DNA of 64,000 bases from Erythrobacter sanguineus (GCA_945878845.1 CAMCUB010000012.1:21886-85885); one strand, 5' to 3'. Counted from the stretch's first letter, positions 46,587 through 57,067 are shown. Notes: a model not told the origin generated them from the letters alone. Numbers and translations are program-made.

Positions 46587-47642
46587 TCAACCGAGCAGCT
46601 CCTGCTCGAGCTTCTTGGCCATCTCTTCGATGTTCTCGGGCGGCCAGCCCGGGATGTCCATGCCCAGACGCAGGCCCATGCTCGAGAGCACTTCCTTGAT
46701 CTCGTTGAGCGACTTGCGGCCGAAGTTCGGCGTGCGCAGCATCTCAGCTTCGGTCTTCTGGACCAGATCGCCGATGTAGATGATGTTGTCGTTCTTGAGG
46801 CAGTTGGCCGAACGCACCGACAGTTCCAGCTCGTCCACCTTCTTGAGGAGGTAGCGGTTGAGCTGGTTGGCGTCGCTTTCTTCCGGCTGCACGGCGTGGC
46901 CGATCATCTGGCCGACCGGCTGCGGGATGCCGTCTTCGAAGTGGACGAACAGCGTCAGCTGGTCCTGAAGGATGCGCGCGGCATAGGCCACGGCGTCTTC
47001 CGGGGTGACGGTGCCATCGGTCTCGACGGTCAGCGAGAGCTTGTCGTAGTCAAGCTCCTGCCCGACGCGGGCGTTCTCGACCTTGTAGCTCACCTGACGG
47101 ACGGGCGAATAGAGCGAGTCGACCGGGATAAGCCCGATCGGCGCATCGGCCGGACGGTTCTGCACGGCGGGCGAGTAGCCCTTGCCGGTGTCAGCGGTCA
47201 GCTCCATGTTGAGCGTCGCGCCTTCATCGAGCTGGCAAATCACCAGATCCTTGTTCATCACCTCGATGTCGCCAGTGACGGCGATATCGCCGGCCTTGAC
47301 GGCGCCCGGACCGGTCGCCGAAAGCTGCAGGCGCTTGGGGCCTTCGCCTTCCATGCGCAGCGCGATCTGCTTGACGTTGAGGACGATGTCGGTGACATCT
47401 TCACGCACGCCGGCAAGCGACGAGAATTCGTGCAGCACGTTCTCGATCTTGATCGAGGTGATCGCGGCGCCCTGCAGGCTCGACAGCAGCACCCGGCGCA
47501 GCGCGTTGCCGAGCGTCAGGCCGAAGCCCCGCTCGAGCGGCTCGGCCACGAAGGTCGCTTTGCGCTGACGATCGCCGCCATCCTTGATTTCCAGGGAGTT
47601 GGGTTTCTTGAGTTCCTGCCAGTTCTTGGTGTTGACGGACAT
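46587..47642 (-). CDS. rpoA: RNA polymerase alpha subunit
   Basis: 351 aa. The N-terminal domain has [20 protein letters not shown]. The C-terminal domain has [21 protein letters not shown] and [17 protein letters not shown], the DNA- and activator-binding part. Typical alphaproteobacterial length. It follows rpsK after 126 bp. Confidence 0.98.
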   Translation of the reverse strand: MSVNTKNWQELKKPNSLEIKDGGDRQRKATFVAEPLERGFGLTLGNALRRVLLSSLQGAAITSIKIENVLHEFSSLAGVREDVTDIVLNVKQIALRMEGEGPKRLQLSATGPGAVKAGDIAVTGDIEVMNKDLVICQLDEGATLNMELTADTGKGYSPAVQNRPADAPIGLIPVDSLYSPVRQVSYKVENARVGQELDYDKLSLTVETDGTVTPEDAVAYAARILQDQLTLFVHFEDGIPQPVGQMIGHAVQPEESDANQLNRYLLKKVDELELSVRSANCLKNDNIIYIGDLVQKTEAEMLRTPNFGRKSLNEIKEVLSSMGLRLGMDIPGWPPENIEEMAKKLEQELLG

Positions 47643-47768
47643 GGATTTCCCCTAATTCGCCTTTCGGGCGGTTCAAACTTGGGCGGGCCGGATGCGCGGG
47701 AAGAGCGGCGCATGCATCAGACCCGATCGGGCGGCGGAGGCGACACGCGCCCCCGCCATCCCGGCGGA

Positions 47769-48158
47769 TCAGACGCGGCGACGCTTCGAGGGACGGACCC
47801 CGTTGTGCGGGATCGGCGTCACGTCGCGGATCGAGGTAATGTTGAAGCCGACAGCTGCAAGACCCCGCAGCGCGCTTTCACGACCCGAACCCGGGCCCTT
47901 GACCTCGACTTCGAGGGTGCGCACGCCGTGCTCGGCGGCCTTCTTGCCGGCGTCATCAGCGGCGACCTGCGCAGCGTACGGCGTCGACTTGCGGCTGCCC
48001 TTGAACCCCATGGCACCGGCCGACGACCACGAGATGGCATTGCCCTGCGCGTCGGTGATGGTGATCATGGTGTTGTTGAAGCTGGCGTTGATGTGCGCAA
48101 CGCCGCTGGTGATGTTCTTCTTGTCACGGCGCCGAATACGGCCTGGTTCGCGTGCCAT
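47769..48158 (-). CDS. rpsK: 30S ribosomal protein S11
   Basis: 129 aa with a basic N-terminus ([11 protein letters not shown]), [15 protein letters not shown] and the conserved end [19 protein letters not shown]. Located on the platform of the small subunit. 62 bp after rpsM. Confidence 0.98.
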   Translation of the reverse strand: MAREPGRIRRRDKKNITSGVAHINASFNNTMITITDAQGNAISWSSAGAMGFKGSRKSTPYAAQVAADDAGKKAAEHGVRTLEVEVKGPGSGRESALRGLAAVGFNITSIRDVTPIPHNGVRPSKRRRV

Positions 48159-48220
48159 TGTCTATATTCCTCTAGCTCGTCAGAAGGAAAAAGCGTCGGA
48201 GGGCCTCTCGGCCCGCCGGC

Positions 48221-48589
48221 TTACTTCTTCTTGCCCGCGATGGGCTTGGCCTTGCCCTTGCGGGTGCGGGCGTTGGTGTGGGTGCGCTGGCCGCGAACGG
48301 GCAGACCGCTACGGTGACGCAGGCCGCGATAGGCACGCAGGTCCATCAGGCGCTTAATGTTCATCGCGGTGTTGCGACGAAGATCGCCTTCCACGGTGAA
48401 ATCGGCATCGATGGTTTCGCGAATGCGCAGGATTTCCTCGTCGGAAAGATCCTGCACGCGCGCCGAGTGCGCGATGCCGAGCTTGTCAGCGATCTGGACG
48501 GCGGTGGTACGACCAATACCGTGAATATAGGTCAGCGCGATGATCACGCGCTTGTTGGTGGGGATATTTACCCCGGCAATACGAGCCAC
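48221..48589 (-). CDS. rpsM: 30S ribosomal protein S13
   Basis: 122 aa starting at GTG 48589 with GGAGAAATAA upstream. [26 protein letters not shown] and the C-terminal [17 protein letters not shown] are standard S13. First gene of the alpha operon here; rpmJ is not found before it. Confidence 0.98.
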   Translation of the reverse strand: MARIAGVNIPTNKRVIIALTYIHGIGRTTAVQIADKLGIAHSARVQDLSDEEILRIRETIDADFTVEGDLRRNTAMNIKRLMDLRAYRGLRHRSGLPVRGQRTHTNARTRKGKAKPIAGKKK

Positions 48590-48900
48590 TTATTTCTCCA
48601 TGCTCCACAGGGGTTTACGGCCTTAAGGGGCCTCCCCTATCTCAACGCTCATTCACCTTCATGTCCGCTTGCCGGAGGATCGTGGCGCTAAGGCCGGATC
48701 ACAAACGGCAAAAAGTCCGGTCGGCACGCGCAAGGGCGATGCCTGCCGAACTTGCTTCGAACATGTCGAATGAGGGGCGCGCATAGGCTGATTCGCGCGG
48801 GCCGTCAACCGCTTGGCTTGGAAACCGCGAAATGAGCCAAACGCCCTAGCGCATCAAGCAGATAGTGAGGCGCCCTGCCCGATACTTCACCGCCCGATAT
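48590..48900. other. 311-bp leader upstream of rpsM
   Basis: No gene. It carries a promoter-like sequence (next entry) and about 190 bp of leader before the rpsM start, long enough for a regulatory RNA structure such as S4-controlled leaders of alpha operons, though no specific fold was identified. Confidence 0.4.
48780..48808 (-). promoter_or_regulatory. Sigma-70-type promoter upstream of rpsM
   Basis: On the minus strand TTGACG (48808-48803) and TATGCG (48785-48780) are separated by exactly 17 bp. It would drive rpsM-rpsK-rpoA-rplQ independently of the spc operon, which fits the unrelated gene placed between adk and rpsM. Confidence 0.5.
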
Positions 48901-49938
48901 TCACAGCCCAGGTTTGTCGTCGAGGTCGCTGAAGGCATCCTCGACCGACGTCGGTTTGGGGGTCGGCTTGGGCGCAGGCTTGGGCGATCCGGTCGCAGGC
49001 GCGGCGGCGGGTTTAGGGGCGGTGGCCGCGGGTTTCGGGGCGCTGGCCGGGGCCGTGCCTGCCGGCTTGGCCGCGCTGACCGAAGGCGCGGCGGCGGGTT
49101 TCGGGGCGCTCGCGGCGGGCAGGCCGGCAGGCTTTGGCGCGCTGGCCGAAGGAGCGGCAGCGGCCTTGGGCGCTGCCGCTGCAGGCGCAGGGGCAGGCTT
49201 GGGCGCAACGGCTGCGGGTGCAGCGGCAGGCTTGGGCGCGACCGAACCTGTGGCAGGCTTGGCAGCGGACGGCGCAGGGGCCGTGCCGGTCGGCGTGGCA
49301 GGCTTGCCCGCAGCAGGCAGCGCCGCCGCTGCAGGAGCGTCAGCTGGCGCGGCGGCGGGAGCCGGAGCGGGCGCAGGCGGCGGAGGCAAGACCACCACGC
49401 CCAGCGGCTTCGCCAGCGCGGCAAGCTGGGTTGCCATCACGCCGTCAACCGCCTTGGAGATCACCGGAACCTCGTAGCGCATCGACCCGCCGACATTGTA
49501 CTCCCAGACGATCCGCGTGCCTTTCTCGTGCTTGCTGAGCACGATCGTTAGCACGCCGGTCACTGGCTCGCTCTGGAGCGGTCCGAGCGCTCCCACCATC
49601 CGCAGCGCGGCCTCGGGATAGGCCTGCACGACGCGCATATGCTCGACGCTGCCCTGCAGAGTGAAGCGCCCGGGCTCGTCGACCTCGGGGATGGTCTCGC
49701 AGAAACACCCGCCCGCCTGCGGGGTCAGAGTGAGGTTCATCGCATCGCCCGACCAGGTGTGCGCCTTGTCCCACCAGCTCGCCGGGCTGATCAGCGCGAG
49801 CCACACCTCCTTGGGCGTGGCTTTCACCACCACCTCATTGCGCGAGACGAAGCCGAGCTCGGAGGAGCGCGTTACTTCTGCCGCAGCAGGCGCGCTTGCA
49901 AGAACGGCAAGTGCCGCCGCCATCACCGGAAATTTCAT
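48901..49938 (-). CDS. Exported SRPBCC/START-like protein with long Pro/Ala-rich tail
   Basis: A 345-aa protein with signal peptide MKFPVMAAALAVLASAPAAA and GGGAGGG just upstream of ATG 49938. Residues ~25-180 look like an SRPBCC fold: NEVVVKATPKEVWLALISPA then WWDKAHTWSGDAMNLTL and GTRIVWEYNVGGSM. The remaining ~150 residues are Pro/Ala/Lys low complexity of the PKPAAAP kind, probably disordered, ending in an acidic DAFSDLDD. Function unknown. It stands between adk and the rpsM promoter, inside the ribosomal cluster. Confidence 0.8.
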   Translation of the reverse strand: MKFPVMAAALAVLASAPAAAEVTRSSELGFVSRNEVVVKATPKEVWLALISPASWWDKAHTWSGDAMNLTLTPQAGGCFCETIPEVDEPGRFTLQGSVEHMRVVQAYPEAALRMVGALGPLQSEPVTGVLTIVLSKHEKGTRIVWEYNVGGSMRYEVPVISKAVDGVMATQLAALAKPLGVVVLPPPPAPAPAPAAAPADAPAAAALPAAGKPATPTGTAPAPSAAKPATGSVAPKPAAAPAAVAPKPAPAPAAAAPKAAAAPSASAPKPAGLPAASAPKPAAAPSVSAAKPAGTAPASAPKPAATAPKPAAAPATGSPKPAPKPTPKPTSVEDAFSDLDDKPGL

Positions 49939-50032
49939 GGCAAGACCCTCCCTTGCGAAACCGAGCTGGCATGGCTGCGGCAAAAGCCCGCGAGGCACAA
50001 GACCCCCCTGCCCGTTTTCGCGTTGGGCCGGG

Positions 50033-50680
50033 TCAGCTGCCGAGGATCGCGTCGATCTGGCCGGCGACCGTGTCGATCGCTGCCATCCCGTCAACCCGGG
50101 CGACGATCCCGCGCGCTTCGTAGCCGGGCAGGATCGGCGCGGTCTTGGCGCGATATTCCTGCATGCGCATGCGCACGGTTTCCTCGTTGTCGTCAGGACG
50201 CCGCTTGAACTCGGTGCTGCCGCAGGTGTCGCACACACCGTCCACCTTGGGCGGGTTAGCGGTGTCGTGATAGAGCGAGCCGCAATTGCCGCAGGAGAAG
50301 CGGCCGGTGATGCGTTCGACCAGCGCGTCTTCGTCAACCTCGAGCTCAATCACATGGTCGAGCCCGCGGCCGTTCTTGGCGAGGATCGCATCGAGCGCTT
50401 CGGCCTGCGCGGCGGTGCGCGGGTAGCCGTCAAAGATCGCGCCCGTTTCCGGCGCCATCGCGGCTAGTTCAGCGTCGATCAGGTCGGAGACGATTTCGTC
50501 CGAGACCAGCTCGCCGCGCTCCATGACTTCCCTGGCGCGCAGACCCACCGGGGTGCCCGCCTTGACTGCGGCGCGCAGCATGTCGCCGGTGGAGAGCTGG
50601 CGCATGCCATGCCGCTCGACCAGACCCGCGCTCTGCGTTCCCTTGCCGGCGCCGGGAGGGCCAAGAAGAATGATGTTCAC
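50033..50680 (-). CDS. adk: Adenylate kinase
   Basis: 215 aa starting at GTG 50680, so that the protein opens (M)NIILLGPPGAGKGTQ with the P-loop. The LID domain carries four Cys (CGNCG...CDTCG), hence the zinc-type long form. FDGYPRTAAQAEAL is the family signature. It balances AMP, ADP and ATP. Follows secY after 103 bp. Confidence 0.97.
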   Translation of the reverse strand: MNIILLGPPGAGKGTQSAGLVERHGMRQLSTGDMLRAAVKAGTPVGLRAREVMERGELVSDEIVSDLIDAELAAMAPETGAIFDGYPRTAAQAEALDAILAKNGRGLDHVIELEVDEDALVERITGRFSCGNCGSLYHDTANPPKVDGVCDTCGSTEFKRRPDDNEETVRMRMQEYRAKTAPILPGYEARGIVARVDGMAAIDTVAGQIDAILGS

Positions 50681-50783
50681 GAACCGTCCCCCAATATCGC
50701 CGCGGATCGATGACACGCGCGTTCTTTCAGACTTACGGGTTCAACCAAGCGGGCGGGCGCGTCAAGCCGACTAATGTCGGATA

Positions 50784-52130
50784 TCAGCGCATCCGCCCCT
50801 TGAGCTTGGCCTTCTTGATGAGGTCGCCATATTGCAGCGCGAGCAGGTGCGACTGGATCTGGCTGATGGTGTCGACCGTGACGTTGACCACGATCAGCAG
50901 CGAGGTACCGCCGAGAACCAGCGGAATCCCGGTCTGCGAGATCACCGCTTCGGGCAGCACGCAGACGACCGTCAGATAGATCGAGCCGACGACGGTGATG
51001 CGGGTGAGGACGTATTCGAGATAGTCCGCGGTACGCTTGCCCGGGCGGATGCCAGGGATCGAGCCGCCGTTCTTCTTGAGATTGTCCGCCGTCTCTTCCG
51101 GGTTGAACACCACAGCGGTGTAGAAGAAGCAGAAGAAGATGATCCCGAGCGCATAGAGGGTCAGGTAGAGCGGCTGACCGTGCTGGAGATACTGGTTCAT
51201 CGTCTGCAGCACGGTGTAGGTGGTCGTGCCCGGCTCGATCGAACTGCCGACAAGCTGCGTGATGGTCAGCGGCAGCAGCAGCAGCGAGCTCGCAAAGATC
51301 GGCGGGATCACGCCCGCGGTGTTGATCTTGAGCGGCAAGTAAGAACGCTCTGCCTGCATCATCCCGCGCTCGGTCGCGCGCTTGGGATACTGGATGGTGA
51401 GGCGGCGCTGGGCCCGCTCCATGAAGGCGATGGCGAGGATCAGGAACACCACCATCACGATGAAGCCGATGATCGCGATCTCCGAGATCGCTCCGGTGCG
51501 GCCGCCTTCGAACAGGCTGCCGACGAGCGTCGGGAAAGCCGCGACGATCCCGGCCATGATGATCAAAGAAACGCCGTTGCCGATGCCGCGGCTGGTGATC
51601 TGCTCGCCGAGCCACAGCAGGAACATGGTACCGCCGGTCACATTGATGATCGTGGTGACGTAGAACAGCGGGCTGGTATCGACCGCAATGCCCTGCGCGA
51701 CCGCATTGGCAGCCACCGCATAGCCCTGGATGATACACAACAGCACCGCGCCGTAGCGGGTGTACTGGTTCAGCTTCTGCCGCCCGCTCGCCCCGTCCTT
51801 CTTGAGCGCGGCCAGCGCCGGGTGCAGCGCCGAGGCCATCTGCACCACGATCGACGCGGTGATGTAGGGCATGATGCCGACCGCGATCAGGCTCATGCGC
51901 TCGAGCGCGCCGCCCGAGAAGGCGTTGAACAGGTCGAGGATCGTGCCCGAGGCGCGGTCGTTGAACTCGGCCAGCTTGACCGGGTCAATCCCCGGAAGCG
52001 GCACGAAGCTCAGGAAGCGGAAGACAATCAGCGCACCGATGGTGAACCAGATGCGTTGCTTGAGCTCGGTCGCCTTGGCAAAATTGCCGAGGTTGAGGTT
52101 GCTCGCGATATTGTCGGCGCGTGATGCCAT
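50784..52130 (-). CDS. secY: Preprotein translocase subunit SecY
   Basis: 448 aa, ten transmembrane helices, the protein-conducting channel. Landmarks are GIMPYITASIVVQMAS in the plug/TM2 region, FYTAVVFNPEETADNLKKNGG-type loop, and IPGIRPGKRTADYLEYVLTR, the cytoplasmic loop contacting SecA and ribosomes. Starts MASRADNIASNLNLGNFAKA. Confidence 0.98.
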   Translation of the reverse strand: MASRADNIASNLNLGNFAKATELKQRIWFTIGALIVFRFLSFVPLPGIDPVKLAEFNDRASGTILDLFNAFSGGALERMSLIAVGIMPYITASIVVQMASALHPALAALKKDGASGRQKLNQYTRYGAVLLCIIQGYAVAANAVAQGIAVDTSPLFYVTTIINVTGGTMFLLWLGEQITSRGIGNGVSLIIMAGIVAAFPTLVGSLFEGGRTGAISEIAIIGFIVMVVFLILAIAFMERAQRRLTIQYPKRATERGMMQAERSYLPLKINTAGVIPPIFASSLLLLPLTITQLVGSSIEPGTTTYTVLQTMNQYLQHGQPLYLTLYALGIIFFCFFYTAVVFNPEETADNLKKNGGSIPGIRPGKRTADYLEYVLTRITVVGSIYLTVVCVLPEAVISQTGIPLVLGGTSLLIVVNVTVDTISQIQSHLLALQYGDLIKKAKLKGRMR

Positions 52131-52222
52131 GGGGACGGGTCGATCCTAGCTCTTGATCCGGGCGCGCCCTGCCTTGTGAGCCCTTCTCAAAGGGCCGCCG
52201 GGGCACGCGAGAGCGTAAATAG

Positions 52223-52257
52223 GGAGCGCGGGGGCCCTTGTCGAACCCCCGCGCTCC
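52223..52257 (-). terminator. Strong hairpin between rplO and secY
   Basis: GGAGCGCGGGGG (52223-52234) pairs fully with CCCCCGCGCTCC (52246-52257), 13 bp after the rplO stop. On the minus strand it is followed by CTATTTACG, a weak T-stretch. Likely an attenuator that sets secY and adk levels below those of ribosomal proteins. Confidence 0.5.
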
Positions 52258-52269
52258 TCCTTTTGTCGA

Positions 52270-52806
52270 TTACTTGGCCTTGGCGGCCTGCGCAGCAGCC
52301 TTGTTGGCGTCGCGGCGGGCGAGCTTCTTCTCGTGCTCGGGGGTCGGCTCGGGAGCCACATCCACCTTGCCGCCGGCCTTTTCGACCGCAGCGATCGCGC
52401 CCTTGGTCGCACCGGTGACCGCGAAGGTCGCCTTGGCGGTGATCTCACCCTTGCCGAGCAGACGCACGCCATCCTTGCCGCCGCGCACCAGACCGGCCGC
52501 ACGCAGCGCGTCTTCGGTGATGGTGGCCGAAGCATCGAGCTTGCCGGCGTCGATGAACTTCTGGATCATGCCGATGTTCACTTCGGCGTAGTCCTTGGCG
52601 AAGGGATTGTTGAAGCCGCGCTTCGGCAGACGCATGTGGAGCGGCATCTGGCCGCCTTCGAAGCCCTTGATGGCCACGCCCGAACGGGCCTTCTGGCCCT
52701 TCTGGCCGCGTGCCGAGGTCTTGCCCTTGCCCGAGCCGATACCACGGCCGACACGGACGCGGCCCTTGCGGGCACCGGCGTTGTCGCGGATGTCATTCAG
52801 TTTCAT
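52270..52806 (-). CDS. rplO: 50S ribosomal protein L15
   Basis: 178 aa. [40 protein letters not shown] and [18 protein letters not shown] are standard. A ~30-residue C-terminal extension rich in Ala/Lys/Glu makes it longer than the usual ~150 aa. Confidence 0.97.
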   Translation of the reverse strand: MKLNDIRDNAGARKGRVRVGRGIGSGKGKTSARGQKGQKARSGVAIKGFEGGQMPLHMRLPKRGFNNPFAKDYAEVNIGMIQKFIDAGKLDASATITEDALRAAGLVRGGKDGVRLLGKGEITAKATFAVTGATKGAIAAVEKAGGKVDVAPEPTPEHEKKLARRDANKAAAQAAKAK

Positions 52807-52848
52807 AGTCGTGCACTCGCTTTCGCTTTTGTCGCGCTGAGAGAAAGG

Positions 52849-52872
52849 AAGGCCCCGACTGAGCGGGGCCTT
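52849..52872 (-). terminator. Hairpin between rpmD and rplO
   Basis: On the minus strand AAGGCCCCG-CTCAGT-CGGGGCCTT is a perfect nine-pair stem 9 bp after the rpmD stop, followed by CCTTTCTCTC. It may be a partial terminator or processing site inside the spc operon. Confidence 0.45.
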
Positions 52873-52881
52873 ACCTGATGT

Positions 52882-53058
52882 TTAGTCGACCACCTGCACC
52901 AGATGCGGGATCTTGGCGATCGCGCCGCGCACTTCAGGAGTGTCCTGACGCTCGACGATCTTGTGCATCTTGTTCAGACCCAGACCGATGAGGATCTGGC
53001 GCTGGCTGGCGGGGCGACGGATCGGCGAGCCGATCTGCTTGATCTTGATGGTAGCCAT
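52882..53058 (-). CDS. rpmD: 50S ribosomal protein L30
   Basis: 58 aa: [39 protein letters not shown], then [19 protein letters not shown]. Complete and typical of the short bacterial L30. It lies 6 bp after rpsE, between rpsE and rplO as in the standard spc order. Confidence 0.97.
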   Translation of the reverse strand: MATIKIKQIGSPIRRPASQRQILIGLGLNKMHKIVERQDTPEVRGAIAKIPHLVQVVD

Positions 53059-53064
53059 CTCGAA

Positions 53065-53790
53065 TTACTCCGCAATCGCCGCGGCTTCGGCTTCAGCCTC
53101 AACCGCAGTGGCCCCGCCGCGACCCAAGAGGTCGGCAACCTTCTTGCCGCGACGCTGAGCCACCGACTTCGGCGAAGTCTGCTCAGTCAGCGCGTCGAAG
53201 GTGGCGCGGATCATGTTGTAGGGGTTCGAGGTGCCGACCGACTTGGTCACCACGTCGGCAACGCCGAGGCTCTCGAACACGGCGCGCATCGGACCGCCGG
53301 CGATGATGCCGGTGCCCGGAGGCGCGGTGCGGACAGTGACCTTGCCCGCGCCGAAACGGCCATTGCCGTCATGGTGCAGGGTGCGGCCTTCCTTGAGCGG
53401 CACGCGGATCATCTTCTTGCGCGCCGCAGCGGTCGCCTTGGTGATCGCCTCGGGCACTTCGCGGGCCTTGCCGTGGCCGAAGCCGACGCGGCCCTGGCCG
53501 TCGCCGACCACAACCAGCGCTGCAAAGCCGAAGCGCTTGCCGCCCTTCACGGTCTTGGAGACGCGGTTGATGTGCACCAGCTTCTCGATGATGCCATCAT
53601 CTTCCTGCTGGGGGCCGCCACGGTTGTTGTCACGTCCGCCGCGACCACGACCGCCGCCTTCGCGGTTGCCGCCCCCGCCGCCGTCACGATTGCCGCCACG
53701 ACCACGGCCACGACGACCCTGTGCTTCACCGCCCTCGGCAGCGACATCGGTCGCCACGTCGGGGGTTTCGATGGTGTTTTCATCAGCCAT
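53065..53790 (-). CDS. rpsE: 30S ribosomal protein S5 with Arg/Gly-rich N-terminal extension
   Basis: 241 aa, against ~165 in E. coli. The core starts near residue 65 ([20 protein letters not shown]) and includes [14 protein letters not shown] and [18 protein letters not shown]. Residues ~1-62 are an acidic start followed by RGG-type repeats ([18 protein letters not shown] and [15 protein letters not shown]). A C-terminal Ala/Glu tail follows. The extension could bind RNA; its role is unknown. Confidence 0.96.
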   Translation of the reverse strand: MADENTIETPDVATDVAAEGGEAQGRRGRGRGGNRDGGGGGNREGGGRGRGGRDNNRGGPQQEDDGIIEKLVHINRVSKTVKGGKRFGFAALVVVGDGQGRVGFGHGKAREVPEAITKATAAARKKMIRVPLKEGRTLHHDGNGRFGAGKVTVRTAPPGTGIIAGGPMRAVFESLGVADVVTKSVGTSNPYNMIRATFDALTEQTSPKSVAQRRGKKVADLLGRGGATAVEAEAEAAAIAE

Positions 53791-53792
53791 GA

Positions 53793-54137
53793 TCAGAACT
53801 CCAGCCCGCCTTCACGGGCGGCATCGGCCAGCGCCTTGACGCGGCCATGGAACAGGAAGCCGCCGCGATCGAACACGACAGTGGTCACGCCCGCCTTCTT
53901 GGCGGCCTCGGCGATCTGCTTACCGACTTCGGCAGCAGCATCGACATTCGCGCCGCTCGCCTTGGCACCAAGCGTCGAGGCGGCAGCAACGGTCTTGCCG
54001 GCCGCATCGTCGATGATCTGGGCGTAGATGTGACGGCCGGTGCGGTGCACCGACAGACGGGGCTTGCCACCGGCACGCGCACGGAGCGCAGTGCGAACCC
54101 GGCGACGGCGACGTTCGAAAAGGGAAAGCTTTGCCAT
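53793..54137 (-). CDS. rplR: 50S ribosomal protein L18
   Basis: 114 aa from ATG 54137: [20 protein letters not shown] then [24 protein letters not shown] core ([19 protein letters not shown]) and [20 protein letters not shown]. Binds 5S rRNA. It stops 2 bp before the rpsE ATG. Confidence 0.97.
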   Translation of the reverse strand: MAKLSLFERRRRRVRTALRARAGGKPRLSVHRTGRHIYAQIIDDAAGKTVAAASTLGAKASGANVDAAAEVGKQIAEAAKKAGVTTVVFDRGGFLFHGRVKALADAAREGGLEF

Positions 54138-54138
54138 C

Positions 54139-54672
54139 TTATCTCTTCTTCCCTTCCTTGCGGAAGATAAACTCGCCCTTGTAGGCGATCCCCTTGCCCT
54201 TGTAGGGCTCGGGCTTGCGCCAGCGACGGATTTCGGCGGCAAACTGGCCGACGGCCTGCTTGTCGGTGCCGGAAATCTCGATCGTGGTCTGGTCCGGGGT
54301 CTTCACCTCGAGACCGGCGGGCACCGGCAGGTCGACATCGTGGCTGTAGCCGAGCTGCAGCTTCAGATTGGTCCCCTGCGCATTGGCACGGTAGCCGACG
54401 CCCTTGATGACGAGGACCTTGGTGAAGCCGGCGCTGACGCCTTCCACCAGGTTCGACACCAGCGTGCGCTGCATGCCCCAGAAGGCGCGTGCCTGCTTGC
54501 TGTCATTGGCCGGCTTGACCTGAATCTCGCCCTCTTCGACCTTGTAGTCGATGAGGTCGGACAGGCCGAGGGTCAGGGTGCCCTTGGGGCCCTTGACCGT
54601 GAGGGTGCCGTTGTCGATCGAGGCGGTCACACCGCCCGGGATCGCCACCGGCTTCTTACCGATGCGGCTCAT
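54139..54672 (-). CDS. rplF: 50S ribosomal protein L6
   Basis: 177 aa: [28 protein letters not shown], and the C-terminal [20 protein letters not shown]. Start overlaps the rpsH stop by 1 bp. Confidence 0.98.
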   Translation of the reverse strand: MSRIGKKPVAIPGGVTASIDNGTLTVKGPKGTLTLGLSDLIDYKVEEGEIQVKPANDSKQARAFWGMQRTLVSNLVEGVSAGFTKVLVIKGVGYRANAQGTNLKLQLGYSHDVDLPVPAGLEVKTPDQTTIEISGTDKQAVGQFAAEIRRWRKPEPYKGKGIAYKGEFIFRKEGKKR

Positions 54673-55067
54673 CAGAACACCTCCGCCAGGACTTCGCCGC
54701 CGACGTTGTGGGTACGTGCTTCGGCATCCGAGAGCACGCCCCGCGGGGTCGAGACGATGGTGATGCCCAGGCCATTGCGGATCGTCGGGAGTTCCTTGGA
54801 ACCCGAGTAGACGCGGCGGCCCGGCTTCGAAACGCGGGCCACGTGCTTGATCGCGGGCTCGCCTTCGAAATACTTCAGTTCGATCCGCAGCGCCTTGTGC
54901 TTGCCCGAGGTGTCTTCGGAATAGCCACGGATGTAGCCTTCCCGCTGAAGCACTTCGAGAACGCTCGCACGCAGGTTGCTCGCCGGGGTCAGGACGGAGT
55001 CCTTCTTGGCGCGCTGGCCGTTGCGGATACGGGTGAGCATGTCACCCAGAGGATCGGTCATTGCCAT
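54672..55067 (-). CDS. rpsH: 30S ribosomal protein S8
   Basis: 131 aa: [20 protein letters not shown] and the RNA-binding end [21 protein letters not shown]8 is a known autogenous regulator of spc operons in other bacteria. Confidence 0.98.
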   Translation of the reverse strand: MAMTDPLGDMLTRIRNGQRAKKDSVLTPASNLRASVLEVLQREGYIRGYSEDTSGKHKALRIELKYFEGEPAIKHVARVSKPGRRVYSGSKELPTIRNGLGITIVSTPRGVLSDAEARTHNVGGEVLAEVF

Positions 55068-55077
55068 TGTTCAGTCC

Positions 55078-55383
55078 TCACCAGCTCGACTTGGTCAGAC
55101 CGGGAATCATCCCGCGGTTGCCGAGTTGACGCAGTTCGATGCGGTTGATGCCGAACTTGCGGTAATAGCCGCGGGGGCGGCCGGTGGTGGCGCAACGGTT
55201 GCGGACCCGGGTCGGGTTCGCGTTGCGCGGAAGCTCCGCCATCTTGAGCCGGGCCATCAGGCGCTCGGTCTCGTCGAGGGACTGGTCGTCCGCGATCGCC
55301 TTCAGCTTCTCGTACTTCGCAGCGTACTGCTTCACGAGCTTCTTGCGACGCTCATTCTTGTTGATGGAACTCAGTTTCGCCAT
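55078..55383 (-). CDS. rpsN: 30S ribosomal protein S14
   Basis: 101 aa, zinc-free long form: [20 protein letters not shown] and [20 protein letters not shown]. No CxxC motif, as expected for proteobacteria. Confidence 0.98.
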   Translation of the reverse strand: MAKLSSINKNERRKKLVKQYAAKYEKLKAIADDQSLDETERLMARLKMAELPRNANPTRVRNRCATTGRPRGYYRKFGINRIELRQLGNRGMIPGLTKSSW

Positions 55384-55416
55384 GGACTTAAGCTCTCTGC
55401 TTTCGTGTCTCTAACG

Positions 55417-55438
55417 GGAGGCGGCTCACGCCGCCTCC
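55417..55438 (-). terminator. Hairpin overlapping the rplE stop codon
   Basis: GGAGGCGG (55417-55424) pairs with CCGCCTCC (55431-55438) with the rplE TGA (55428-55426) in the loop. It may slow ribosome or polymerase at the rplE-rpsN junction. No T-run, so termination is doubtful. Confidence 0.35.
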
Positions 55439-56019
55439 ATCTGTTCGGTGGCCTTGGCGCCCGGAGCTTCGCCCTGGAAGGGGAAGCCGAACAGGCGCAG
55501 AAGCTCGCGGGCTTCTTCGTCGGTCTTGGCGGTGGTGGTGACAATGATGTCCATCCCACGCACCTTCTCGATCTTGTCGTAGCTGATTTCGGGGAACACG
55601 ATCTGTTCCTTCAGCCCCATCGCGTAGTTGCCGCGGCCGTCGAACGACTTGGCGTTCAGCCCGCGGAAGTCGCGGATGCGCGGCATGGCGACAGTGACGA
55701 GACGGTCGAGAAATTCGTACATCCGCTCACGGCGCAAGGTCACCTTGCAGCCGATCGGCATGCCTTCACGCAGCTTGAACTGCGCGATCGACTTCTTGGC
55801 GATGGTGATGACCGGCTTCTGGCCGGCGATCAGCGCCATTTCCTCGGCGGCGGTCTGAACCTTCTTCTTGTCCTGGCTCGCCTCGCCCACGCCCATGTTG
55901 AGCGTGATCTTCTCGAGCTTGGGCACTTCCATGCGGTTCTTGTAGCCGAACTTCTCGGTCATGGCCGCGACGATCTCGTTGTCGTACTTGGCCTTCATGC
56001 GGGCGGTATAATCAGCCAT
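55426..56019 (-). CDS. rplE: 50S ribosomal protein L5
   Basis: 197 aa from ATG 56019: [18 protein letters not shown] and [20 protein letters not shown]. Binds 5S rRNA. The gene starts inside the last 8 bp of rplX. Confidence 0.98.
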   Translation of the reverse strand: MADYTARMKAKYDNEIVAAMTEKFGYKNRMEVPKLEKITLNMGVGEASQDKKKVQTAAEEMALIAGQKPVITIAKKSIAQFKLREGMPIGCKVTLRRERMYEFLDRLVTVAMPRIRDFRGLNAKSFDGRGNYAMGLKEQIVFPEISYDKIEKVRGMDIIVTTTAKTDEEARELLRLFGFPFQGEAPGAKATEQMEAA

Positions 56020-56332
56020 CGATGGTCTCCCCACTCTTGACTGCAACGCGCACCTTCTTGCCGTCCTTGACTTCGAAACGGACGCGGGTGGCCTTGCCGG
56101 TCTTGGGATCAGCCACCGCAACCTTCGAGATTGACATCGGCGCGGCGAAGCGATCGATGCCACCCTGGGGGTTGCTCTGGCTGGGCTTGCGGTGACGGGC
56201 GACGATGTTCACGCCCTCGACAACGACCTTGCCGTCCTTCGGGAGAACCTGGGCGACCGTACCGGTGCGACCCTTGTCCTTGCCCGACAGCACAACGACG
56301 CTGTCACCCTTCTTGATCTTGGCGGCAGCCAT
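56012..56332 (-). CDS. rplX: 50S ribosomal protein L24
   Basis: 106 aa: [20 protein letters not shown] (KOW motif) and [20 protein letters not shown]. Overlaps rplN by 1 bp and rplE by 8 bp. Confidence 0.98.
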   Translation of the reverse strand: MAAAKIKKGDSVVVLSGKDKGRTGTVAQVLPKDGKVVVEGVNIVARHRKPSQSNPQGGIDRFAAPMSISKVAVADPKTGKATRVRFEVKDGKKVRVAVKSGETIDG

Positions 56333-56700
56333 CACAGCACCTCCGGCGCGAGCGAGATGATCTTCATGAAGCCCTTCGAGCGCAGTTCGCGCACAACGGG
56401 GCCAAAGATACGGGTGCCGATCGGCTCCTCGTTCTTGTTCACGAGCACCGCGGCATTGGTGTCGAAGCGGATGACGGTGCCATCCGGACGACGCACGTCC
56501 TTGCGGGTGCGCACGATCACCGCGCGGTGAACGTCGCCCTTCTTGACCTTGGTGCGCGGCTGCGCCTCCTTGATGGAGACGACGATCACATCGCCGACGC
56601 CCGCGGTACGACGCTTCGAGCCGCCCAGCACCTTGATGCACTGGACGCGCTTGGCGCCGCTGTTGTCCGCGACGTCGAGATTGGATTGCATCTGGATCAT
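56332..56700 (-). CDS. rplN: 50S ribosomal protein L14
   Basis: 122 aa: [20 protein letters not shown] and [20 protein letters not shown]. Standard length. First gene of the classical spc operon; 76 bp separate it from rpsQ. Confidence 0.98.
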   Translation of the reverse strand: MIQMQSNLDVADNSGAKRVQCIKVLGGSKRRTAGVGDVIVVSIKEAQPRTKVKKGDVHRAVIVRTRKDVRRPDGTVIRFDTNAAVLVNKNEEPIGTRIFGPVVRELRSKGFMKIISLAPEVL

Positions 56701-56776
56701 GGATCCGTCTTCCTTCTCACTGGCTTATCAGGACGCCCGATCCGACCGGGGCCTGACAGTTCCGTTTACGTCTAAC

Positions 56777-57067
56777 TCAGTTACCCGCGGCTGCGACGTC
56801 GAGGTCGGCTTCCACCGCCTGCACGCCACCTGCCACAACCCGGTCCTTGACGATCCAGGTCTTGGTCTTGGACATCGGGCGGGTCTCTTCGATCCGCACC
56901 ACGTCACCCACGGTGTATTCGTTCGTCTCGTCGTGCGCGTGATACTTCTTCGAACGACGGATGATCTTCCCGTAGAGCGGGTGCTTCACCTTGCGTTCGA
57001 CAAGCACGGTCACGGTCTTGTCGGTCTTGTCGGAGGTCACAGTCCCGACGAGGATGCGCTTGGGCAT
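56777..57067 (-). CDS. rpsQ: 30S ribosomal protein S17
   Basis: 96 aa: [40 protein letters not shown] and [18 protein letters not shown]. Slight C-terminal extension. Last gene of the S10 operon in the classical order. Confidence 0.98.
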   Translation of the reverse strand: MPKRILVGTVTSDKTDKTVTVLVERKVKHPLYGKIIRRSKKYHAHDETNEYTVGDVVRIEETRPMSKTKTWIVKDRVVAGGVQAVEADLDVAAAGN

